Source: Geodermatophilus obscurus (lineage in GTDB: Bacteria > Actinomycetota > Actinomycetes > Mycobacteriales > Geodermatophilaceae). Taken from it: 39,046 bases of DNA. The notes under the pieces are model-generated. The model saw only the letters and a list, made by a program, of their open reading frames with translations, was not told the origin of the DNA and searched no databases. The stretch spans positions 1 to 39,046 of the forward strand of contig NZ_FRDM01000036.1 in NCBI RefSeq assembly GCF_900143215.1. Reading direction: 5' to 3'. The position numbers and the translations under genes are program-made. Each line of letters begins with the position of its first letter. The first letter of the stretch is position 1. Positions 32,570 to 39,046 of the stretch are shown piece by piece.

Positions 32570-32864
32570 GCCGCCGTTGTCCGCTCCAGCTCCCAGGCCG
32601 GCGGTCCGGCCCCCGGAGGTCCGGCAGGGGCGGTCTCGACCCGTGCCGCCTCGGGCCGGGCGGCGGGCTCGCGTCCTCCCTGCCGCCTCCGCCGTGCGTA
32701 CCGCAGCCAGGTGCCGACCCCGCCGTGGACCCGGGCGCTCCCCGGGAGGACCCCTCGGCGGAGAGGACTGCCGGCTTCTCGTGGTGGGCGCACGCCGCCT
32801 CGCGGAGCATGAACGCCCGGTTGAGCGCCACGGAGTCCTCCTCCAGCTGTCGGTCGCCCGTCAC
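32566..32864 (-). pseudogene. Probable frameshifted small gene upstream of the 65-aa ORF
   Basis: From the GTG at 32862-32864 the frame reads MTGDRQLEEDSVALNRAFML and REAACAHHEKPAVLSAEGSS with strongly G/C third positions. The signal then moves to the next frame, SARVHGGVGTWLRYARRRRQ to WELERTTAA, ending at 32566 in a GTGA overlap with the next ORF. A one-base change near 32750 would join the two parts into one protein of about 98 aa. I do not recognise a family. It is either a true frameshift mutation or a sequencing error. Confidence 0.4.
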
Positions 32865-32919
32865 TCTGCTGGCGGGTCGGCCGGCGCACGCCAGTCCCAG
32901 GGCCGCAGCCGGCGAGGAC

Positions 32920-34260
32920 TTACGGCCTTCCCCGGGTTTCCGTCGACGGGGCAGCGCGCTCGACGATCCGGAAGACGGGGTACCGGCCGGCGACCGCCAG
33001 CAGTTCCTCGTCGCTCGGATCTGCACCGACCCCGAAGTAGTGGCGTGCCACCTGGGTGCGCCGGCGAGGCGCGTGCAGCAGGTAGGCGCGCAGGACCGCC
33101 GGGCGCTGCTCGGTCGGCAGCTCGACGAGCGTGGCGGCCCGGCGGTCGCGCCGGCCGAGGACGACGTGCCCTCTCGCGGCCCGGACGTTGCGCACCCAAT
33201 CGGACTCCCCGGCCAGGGCCACCAGGTGACGATGCCCGTCGTGCACCGTGGTCAGCAGGGTGGTCGTCCGGATTGTGCCCGTCCGACGGCCGGGCACCTC
33301 GAGGTTGACGACGTCGCCGGGGCTCCAGCCCAGCCGGGTGAGCACGTGGGCGAGCCACTGCATGCGCCGGTAGGCCGCCGGAGGCCGCCGGTAGCTGCCG
33401 GGAGAGCTGTAGCGCACCTCGCGGAAGAAGCCCTCCGTGGCGCGGAGGGGCCGGGCCATCCGCTGGTCGAGGGCCCGCAGCTCCGCCGCGATCCCGGAAC
33501 AGGTCAGGGGCCGGCCGTGGCCGGGCGCGAGGACGGCCGGGTCCAGCTCGGCGAGCCGGGCCACCGACGCCCGGGCCCGTGCCCAGTCCCACGTCGTGAT
33601 CCACGGCGGGCCGAAGGCCCCGTACCGGCCGCCCGCAAGGTTCCGTATGGAATTGGTGTCCACGGTGAGGACGGCGTCCCCAGCGATCAGCACCCGGTCG
33701 GCGGGCCGGAGGAAGGCGACGGAGCCTGGGGTGTGCCCGGGTGTCGGGACGCAGCGCCAGTCGGGTAGGCCCGGCACCGCGCCGTCGGGATCGAACGGCG
33801 CGACGACGTCGGCCAGCGGGTCGCGGCGCCCGTCCGGCCGCCGGGGCAGCAGCCGGAGCAACGGGGCCAGCACGTAGCGGTCGATCGGGTTGGCGGAGCC
33901 GGGCAGGATCTCCCCCGCCGCCGGGGGGATCTCCGCCGGGTGCACGTGCACCGGCACCCCCCACACCCGGGCCAGCTCGTACGCCGCGCCGGAGTGGTCG
34001 GGGTGGACGTGGGTGAGCAGCATCGCCGCCGGACGCGTCCCGGGCCCGAAGACGGCCTCTGCGGCGGCCCGGATGGTTGGCGCCCGCGACGGCCGAGCGG
34101 CATCGACCAACACCCACGAGGAGCCGGAGGCGACGAGGTACACGTTGGACTCCCCGAGGAACCGTCCGGTCCGCAACCGGTACACGCCAGCGGCGGCCTC
34201 CTCCAGCAGCGCCCGAGGCGCGAGCGCTGCCGACCGGTCCGGCTGCCCCGCAGTGCCCAC
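32920..34260 (-). CDS. Fusion of MBL-fold hydrolase and deazaflavin-dependent nitroreductase-like domain
   Basis: The 446-aa product has an N-terminal metallo-beta-lactamase domain (about 20-255) with the full metal set: LLTHVHPDHSG (H84, H86, D88, H89), PGHTPGS (H176), GDAVLTVDT (D195) and APGHGRP (H248). A linker leads to a C-terminal domain (about 310-436), VVNLEVPGRRTGTIRTTTLL, HLVALAGESDWVRNVRAARG and VVLGRRDRRAATLVEL, matching the split-beta-barrel DDN/F420-dependent nitroreductase family. The second half could bind F420, and the first hydrolyses a thioester, lactone or similar ester in relatives. Both halves look intact. GAGGTGAGGA precedes the GTG start. It is the only clear fusion of this kind I see here. 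Confidence 0.85.
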   Translation of the reverse strand: MGTAGQPDRSAALAPRALLEEAAAGVYRLRTGRFLGESNVYLVASGSSWVLVDAARPSRAPTIRAAAEAVFGPGTRPAAMLLTHVHPDHSGAAYELARVWGVPVHVHPAEIPPAAGEILPGSANPIDRYVLAPLLRLLPRRPDGRRDPLADVVAPFDPDGAVPGLPDWRCVPTPGHTPGSVAFLRPADRVLIAGDAVLTVDTNSIRNLAGGRYGAFGPPWITTWDWARARASVARLAELDPAVLAPGHGRPLTCSGIAAELRALDQRMARPLRATEGFFREVRYSSPGSYRRPPAAYRRMQWLAHVLTRLGWSPGDVVNLEVPGRRTGTIRTTTLLTTVHDGHRHLVALAGESDWVRNVRAARGHVVLGRRDRRAATLVELPTEQRPAVLRAYLLHAPRRRTQVARHYFGVGADPSDEELLAVAGRYPVFRIVERAAPSTETRGRP

Positions 34261-34509
34261 GGCTCCTCACCTCCGACCCCACGGTCGGTGGGAGGCGCGG
34301 CGTCCCGGATCGGACCTTGGTCCTGACCTGGTCGGGCCGTTCGTCGTGATCGGCGCTGCCACGACCGACGGGGGTGGGACGTCCGGGGACGTAGGTCGCT
34401 GGCAGAAGGGACCTCCGCTCGGTGCGCCGCGAGGCACCGGTGCTCGAGCATCGATCGCGCCGGGACTCCGGGAGCGGCCCGGGGCGCGGCTGACCGAGGA
34501 GTGGTCCGC

Positions 34510-34788
34510 ATGATGGGCTGGTACGACTGGGGTCACATGAGTGGTTGGGGCTGGGCGGCCAGCATGATCGGCACTCTGCTGTTCCTGGGACTGATCGCAC
34601 TCGTCGCGTGGTTGGTGGTCCGCGCCGTTCGACGCCCTGGGGATGGCTTCTCCCGGCCCACCTACACGGCCGGGCAGGACACGGCCGAGCGACTGCTCGC
34701 CGACCGGTTCGCCCGTGGCGAGATCGACGAGGACGAGTACCGCAGGCGGCTGGCCACGTTGAGGGGTGTGGGCACCGGCTCCGGTTGA
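34510..34788 (+). CDS. Small membrane protein with SHOCT domain
   Basis: The 92-aa product has a Trp/Gly-rich start (MMGWYDWGHMSGWGWAASM), one transmembrane helix (about 15-40, IGTLLFLGLIALVAWLVVRA) and a C-terminal SHOCT motif (AERLLADRFARGEIDEDEYR, RRLATL). SHOCT proteins are short membrane-anchored oligomerisation modules of uncertain function. GAGGAG lies 8 bases before the ATG. It is divergent from the MBL/DDN gene. Confidence 0.85.
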   Translation: MMGWYDWGHMSGWGWAASMIGTLLFLGLIALVAWLVVRAVRRPGDGFSRPTYTAGQDTAERLLADRFARGEIDEDEYRRRLATLRGVGTGSG

Positions 34789-35049
34789 GATCCCGGGCAC
34801 GTGGTCGCCGGCGACGGCCACGACCCCCGCGACCGGACGGTGACCGAGGGGCGGACCGCAGCGTCCCGCCGGCCGGCGGGGGCCGGAGGTCCCGCGGCCG
34901 GTGACCATCGACCCCGGACACGCCCCGCGGGCGTCCTCGATCGTCGACTCAGGAGCCCGGCGACAGGCCGGACCGCGATCGAGGGGTGCACATGACCGGA
35001 CTCGAGGACATGCGCGGCGGCCCGCCCGGTGCCGGGTCCGCCGAGGACC
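34789..35049. other. Intergenic stretch, no supported gene
   Basis: It probably once held the rest of the truncated DUF4383 gene; nothing recognisable remains. Confidence 0.4.
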
Positions 35050-35226
35050 CGGGTCGACCTCGAGGCCGAGGAGCTCCTCCCCGGTGTGTGCGAAGAAGTC
35101 GTCGAAGCCGGTGACGAAGAACCCGACGACGCCGACGACGGTGTAGACGGCGGCGACCACCGGTGCCAGGGCTTGCGGCCACGCCATGGCTCGGCGACCG
35201 GTGCCGGTGCTGTCCCGTCCGTACAT
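35050..35226 (-). pseudogene. N-terminal stub of a DUF4383 membrane protein
   Basis: MYGRDSTGTGRRAMAWPQAL, then APVVAAVYTVVGVVGFFVTG and FDDFFAHTGEELLGLEVDP, is the first transmembrane helix and the HTGEELLGLEVNP-type loop of DUF4383 proteins. These normally go on to LHNxVHLxxG and three more helices. After DP the reading frame continues, but the sequence is Arg-rich and unrelated, so the C-terminal two-thirds are lost. GAGGAGGA precedes the ATG, so the start is original. Confidence 0.68.
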
Positions 35227-35465
35227 GTCTCCTCCTCGATGACCCACGGTGGGGACCCCAGGACCCCAGTACGCGCCGCTCCCGGGGCGGGGTCGGAGGA
35301 CTCGGTCACCAGCGCCGAGGACCTGCGTCGTGAACGCGAGAGTGCCGTCGGTCCGTCCGGGCCATCGGCGTCGACACCAGGAGGACGGGAGCAGTCATGG
35401 GACGACGGAGGACGGCGCCGCTACGGTACGACGCTGCCCACGGTCGGGACCGGGGAGCCGAGGAC

Positions 35466-35909
35466 GTGACCCAGTCGGCCGTGGCGGCGCTGGTCTACGC
35501 AGGACTGACCGCGCTGGCCTGGCTGAGGCCCGCCGCCGGACGGCGGGCGCTGGGGCTCTTCTTCGCCGTCATGGGCCTCGGGGTCAACGGCACCCTCACG
35601 GTGGTGGCGCCCGAGCAGTTCGCCGTACTGGCGAGGCGGGCTCCGTGGGGGTGGTACCGGCGAGTCGGCCGGGCGCTCACCGAACCGGCGCCACGGGCGT
35701 TCGGTGCCGCGATGACCGTTGGCGAGTCGGCGCTGGCCGCGGCGGTGCTGAGCCGCAGCCCGGCCGCCCGGCTCGGGCTGGTCGGCGCGGCGGTCTTCTG
35801 CGTCGGGACCACGCCGCTGGGTCGCTACACCATGGCCAACCCGATACTGGCCGCCGCAGCCCTGCACCTGGCTCGCCGTCCCTGGCCGACCGCCGCCTTC
35901 GTGCCGTGA
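35466..35909 (+). CDS. Small integral membrane protein
   Basis: The 147-aa product has four to five hydrophobic segments: SAVAALVYAGLTALAWL, GLFFAVMGLGVNGTLTVVAP, AAMTVGESALAAAVL, LGLVGAAVFCVGTTPLG and ANPILAAAALHLA. I do not recognise a family with certainty; the arrangement resembles small DoxX-like or DUF-type actinobacterial membrane proteins. The GTG at 35466 has GGGGAG about 10 bases ahead; the frame is open to an ATG at 35397, but that part is Arg-rich and not protein-like. Its stop overlaps the start of the SRPBCC gene by four bases. Confidence 0.65.
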   Translation: MTQSAVAALVYAGLTALAWLRPAAGRRALGLFFAVMGLGVNGTLTVVAPEQFAVLARRAPWGWYRRVGRALTEPAPRAFGAAMTVGESALAAAVLSRSPAARLGLVGAAVFCVGTTPLGRYTMANPILAAAALHLARRPWPTAAFVP

Positions 35910-36364
35910 GGGCTCCGCGGGTGGCCGGTGAGATCCTCATCGACCGCCCGGGCGACGTGGTGTTCGACGTCGTCGCGGACCAGTGCAACGAACCGCGGTG
36001 CAACCCGGCGGTGTCGCGCGCCGAGCAGCTCACCGCGGGTCGCCTGGCGTGGGGACGAGGTTTCCGGGTGCTGCACCGGACCATCCGTGGATCGGTGGAG
36101 ATGGCCGTCGAGCTGACCGGGATCGACCGCCCCCACCGCATCGCCTCCACTACGCGGACGCCCGTGGGAGACGTCCGCGGCGCGGTCACCTTCGTAGCCG
36201 AGGGAGCCGGTACGCGGATGCGCTGGGAGGGGCTCAAGCGATACCTGGAGAGCGGGTGCCCGACGTCCCCTGAAGTCCCGGGCAGCCCCTGCCGGGCAGG
36301 GACGTCAGTCCGGAACGGGGGGCGCTACGGCGTGGGGTGCTGGAACCGCGGCCCGTCGGCCTGA
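35906..36364 (+). pseudogene. SRPBCC (polyketide-cyclase-like) gene with an apparent internal deletion
   Basis: The GTG start overlaps the upstream stop (GTGA). Residues 1 to about 110 match SRPBCC proteins: VAGEILIDRPGDVVFDVVAD, QCNEPRCNPAVSRAEQLTAG, RPHRIASTTRTPVGDVRGAV and TFVAEGAGTRMRW. In relatives GTRMRW is followed by about 40 residues (the W.(D/E)L.P.G....P........R+E..IW region) before the final helix. Here it goes straight to EGLKRYLESG, the end of that helix, and then to a 30-residue unrelated tail. An in-frame internal deletion has probably removed the last strands, and the normal stop was lost as well. Whether the product folds is doubtful. Confidence 0.6.
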
Positions 36365-36405
36365 CGCGCCTCCTAGCTGTACCTACCCGGGGACCGCGAG
36401 AGGGC

Positions 36406-38727
36406 TCAGGAGTCGTCCAGGAGGGTGATCGTGCCCGCGCCGCCGTCCACCCGCACCCGCTGGCCGGTGCGCAGGCGCCGGGTCGCGTCGGGCACCGTGG
36501 CGACGGCGGGGATGCCGTACTCGCGGGCCACGATCGCTCCGTGGGAGACGACGCCACCGACCTCCATCACCAGTGCTCCGGCGAGGTGGAACAGCGGCGT
36601 CCAGCCCGGGTCGGTGCTGGCGGCGACGAGCACCTCCCCGGGAGCCAGCGTGGCGCCCACCGGGGAGTCGAGGACCTGTACGACGCCCTCGTGCACTCCC
36701 GGTGACACCCCGGTGCCGACGAGGGTGCCGGGTGCGCTCTGCGCGGGTGCGGCCGGGGCGTACACCGTCTCGCCGTCACTGGTCAGGACCAACGGGACGG
36801 CCCGCCGGCCGAGCTCCCGCTCGTACTCCCGGCGCCCGCGGTCCGCGCGCTCGCGCAGGTCCGGCGCCGTCCCCTCCACGCCGGCGCGCAGGTCGGCCGG
36901 GTCGAGGAAGAAGACGTCGTCGGCACCGTCGAGGCGCCCCGCCGCCACCAGGGCCACACCGACCTGCTGCAGCAGGCCGCGGCCGAGGGCGAGCACGCGC
37001 ACCAGGTCGAACTTGGGCCGCTCCCGCAGCCCGCCCAGGGCCCGGTAGCGGACGAGCACCGCGCGTAGCACCAGTGCGGGGAGCCGGCCGCGGGCGCGGC
37101 GGGCCGCGGCGACCAGGTCCCGGACGGCCGCTTCGGCCTGCTCGGCGCCGCGCTGGTGCCGGGCGAGCAGCTCGGCCGGGTCGCCGGCCGCGAGGTAGCC
37201 GCGGACGAGCTGCACCACGTAGGACGGGTCGTCACGGAACCGTGGCAGACCCAGGTCGATCTCCCGGTCCGGTGCCCGGTGCCCAAAGGCGGCCAGGAAC
37301 TCCGCCGTGCCGGGCGCGGTCGGGGACGGCTCGACGCCCGCCTCGCGGCAGGTCTGCGCCAGTCGTGCGAGTGCGGCGCCCATGGCGAGCGTCGGGTCGG
37401 AGGGCAGCCAGCGGCGCACCGGTTCCAGTCCGGTCGCGGAGCCCAGCCACCGCTCGCAGAGCCAGGCGGCCAGCGCGCCGGAGATCAGGCCCACGTACAG
37501 GGGCGGCAGCTGGGACCAGGCCACGTCGAAGGTGCGCCGGGGCAGGTTCTCGAGGACGAAGTTGACCTGCTCCCGCGGCCCCGCCAGGCCCGCGGCCTCC
37601 TGCCGCACCCGCTGCACCTGGTCGTCCGCGCGGGCGAGCAGCCTCCGCCGGGCGCGGTCGGGGGCGACGGTTGCCGCGAGCAGTCCGGGGACCTCGCGGG
37701 CCACCCACACCGACAGCCCGACCGGGAGGACCATCCCGCGAGCGCGATCCAGGCGGTCGCCTTCCCGATCGAGCCACTCACGCAGGGCCGCCGAGGTCGC
37801 CGGGTCCTTGAGCGCCATCCGGTCGGCCAGCCGCCGGCCCAGGCGGGGAGAGGCCAGCAGCGGGGTGATGTCGTAGAAGAGCCGCCCGGCCGCCAGGGAG
37901 ACCCACGGCGGCAGCTCCCGCCGCGGACGGCTCCGGAGAGACCACAGGGATGACACGGCCGTGGCCAGCCCGGCGAAGACGGCGGTACCGGCGGGGGTCA
38001 GGGGCTCGGCGATGCCCTGTGAGGCGAGGGTCAGCGGGATGTGCACCCGCAGCCCCGGTCCGGCCGGTGGGCCGGGCGGCAGCGGGAAGAGCGTGGTGAT
38101 CGGCCGGGACTGCAGGAGCCAGCAACGACCGCTAGCGGTGGCCCACTCCACGTCCTGGGGCGCGCCGGACAGCGTGGCCGCGGCCAGACCGAGGCCGGCC
38201 AGGTCACGCAGGCGCTCGGCATCGAGCAGCGGCCCGTCGGGCCCGTCGGATTCGTTCAGGACGGCGCGCGTGCCGGCGTCCAGGACCCACCGCTGGGGTG
38301 TCACCCGGCCGCTCACCAGCGCGTCCCCCAGCCCGCGCACGGCCTCGACCACCACCCGGTCTCGGCGTCCGGTGAGCGGATCGGCGGTGAACAGCACCCC
38401 GGCGACCTCCGCGGGCACCATCCGTTGGACGACGACGGCCACGGCGGCCTCGGCGTGCGGGGTCCCCTGCCGGGTGCGGTAGGCCAGGGCCCGCGCCGTC
38501 CACAGCGACGACCAGCAGCGCCGGACGGCGTCCACCACCTGCTCGGCGACGGTGACGTCGAGCAAGGTGTCCTGCTGGCCGGCGGAGCTCGCCCCGGGCA
38601 GGTCCTCCGTGGTGGCCGAGGAGCGCACCGCCACCGCCTGCCCGCCCAGGCGGTGCCAGGCCGCGACGATCGAACCAGCGAGGTCCTCGGGCACCGGCGC
38701 GGCCTCGAAAGCCGCCCGCAGTTGCAC
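36406..38727 (-). pseudogene. PEP-synthase-like / PEP-utilising enzyme, N-terminus cut off at an IS630-type element
   Basis: The 773-aa frame contains most of a PEP-synthase/rifampicin-phosphotransferase-type protein. The ATP-grasp part starts late, at LGGQAVAVRSSATTEDLPGA, followed by QRMVPAEVAGVLFTADPLTG and DVEWATASGRCWLLQSRPIT. A long middle domain follows, then the C-terminal phosphohistidine swivel domain, VLVAASTDPGWTPLFHLAGA and VVSHGAIVAREYGIPAV, with the carrier H729. The roughly 80 residues that normally precede AVRSSAT (LGGKAANLGEL... region) are missing. The first codon, a GTG at 38725-38727, lies at the edge of the adjacent IS end. The remaining frame is intact, so the disruption is recent or the product still has a role. 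The substrate (pyruvate, drug or other) is unknown. Confidence 0.72.
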
Positions 38728-38749
38728 TGACAGCGCTGTCCGTGTCAGT
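38726..38749. repeat. Inverted repeat at the IS630 end
   Basis: ACTGACA (38726-38732) and TGTCAGT (38743-38749) are reverse complements. Inside lies the perfect 12-base palindrome GACAGCGCTGTC (38729-38740). It sits between the truncated PEP-synthase start and the transposase stop codon, so it probably contains or abuts the element's terminal inverted repeat. Confidence 0.55.
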
Positions 38750-39046
38750 TGATGGGGTTGGTGTAGCCGGCGTGGGTGAACCAGCCGGCGGCGTCTGCCG
38801 GTGTGATCGTGCGCATGGCGGCGGCGATGGCGGCGTCCAGCGCCTGGTGGGTGCGGGCGGCTGCCGCCCGCAGCAGCGCCTTGAGCTTGGCGAAGGCCTC
38901 CTCGATGGGGTTGAGGTCGGGTGAGTAGGCGGGCAGGAACACCAGCTGGCAGCCGGCCGCCTCGATGAAGCGACGAGCCCGGGCGCTCTTGTGCGCGGCG
39001 ACGTTGTCGAGGACCACGACCTGCCCGGGGGTCAGGGTGGGCGCCA
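38745..39046 (-). mobile_element. IS630-family transposase, C-terminal part (5' end beyond window)
   Basis: The minus-strand frame is open from the right edge to the TGA at 38745. It reads APTLTPGQVVVLDNVAAHKS, ARARRFIEAAGCQLVFLPAY, SPDLNPIEEAFAKLKALLRA and so on to NPIN. This is the second half of the IS630/Tc1-mariner-type DDE domain: the second catalytic Asp in VLDNVAAHK and the Glu in SPDLNPIEEAF. The first Asp is off the window. The surviving part has no frameshift, so the element may still be active. Confidence 0.9.

Noticed and set aside
1..39046. tRNA, rRNA or riboswitch genes
   Set aside because: No conserved tRNA T-loop/CCA-type ends, rRNA blocks or riboswitch cores were recognised on reading; a covariance-model scan was not possible.

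Overview
The window is very GC-rich DNA of an actinobacterium. Gene density, frequent GTG starts, apparently leaderless transcripts, the divergent glgA/glgC pair, DUF1876 and DUF4383 proteins, a SHOCT membrane protein and a mycothiol-type DinB/TIGR03086 enzyme all fit. The overall flavour resembles Geodermatophilaceae (Blastococcus, Geodermatophilus, Modestobacter), but this is inference and not proof. I saw no rRNA, tRNA or CRISPR array.

Region 1 (1-14.2 kb) is accessory. It opens with the tail of a protein made of RPPxxYGx octapeptide repeats. A set of oxidative genes follows: a phytoene-dehydrogenase-like FAD oxidoreductase, a one-domain and a two-domain ABM protein, a translationally coupled pair (a VioB-type ferritin-like di-iron protein and an unrecognised 552-aa partner), a 125-aa orphan and a full-length tyrosinase. 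The partner and the tyrosinase appear to share a small N-terminal module. Relics of IS3-type transposases (7.4 and 12.4 kb) and of a tyrosine recombinase (11.8-12.2 kb) lie between them. A UspA-like protein and a third ABM protein close the region.

Region 2 (14.3-23.5 kb) looks like intact core or metabolic DNA. It holds a FucP-type sugar symporter with a PfkB fructokinase, convergent with glgA; divergent glgA and glgC (glycogen and alpha-glucan synthesis) with leaderless-type promoters; a DUF2252 protein; and a MerR regulator divergent from an NTF2/SnoaL-like protein and an alpha/beta hydrolase, with two dyad operators in the gap.

Region 3 (24-31 kb) carries a secreted GH2 glycosidase, a YjbR-family protein, a DinB/TIGR03086 enzyme behind a clear sigma70-like promoter bracketed by two identical palindromes, an atypical SDR and a type-B carboxylesterase. 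A roughly 60-bp dispersed repeat occurs at 21.34 and 26.20 kb.

Region 4 (30.9-39.0 kb) is a gene graveyard mixed with live genes: a CapA fragment, an MDR N-terminus joined to a GerMN C-terminus, a frameshifted small gene coupled to a second small gene, a DUF4383 stub, an SRPBCC gene with an apparent internal deletion, and a PEP-synthase-like gene cut off by an IS630-family element that runs off the right edge. Apparently intact here are DUF1876, an MBL-fold/deazaflavin-nitroreductase fusion, a SHOCT protein and a small membrane protein.
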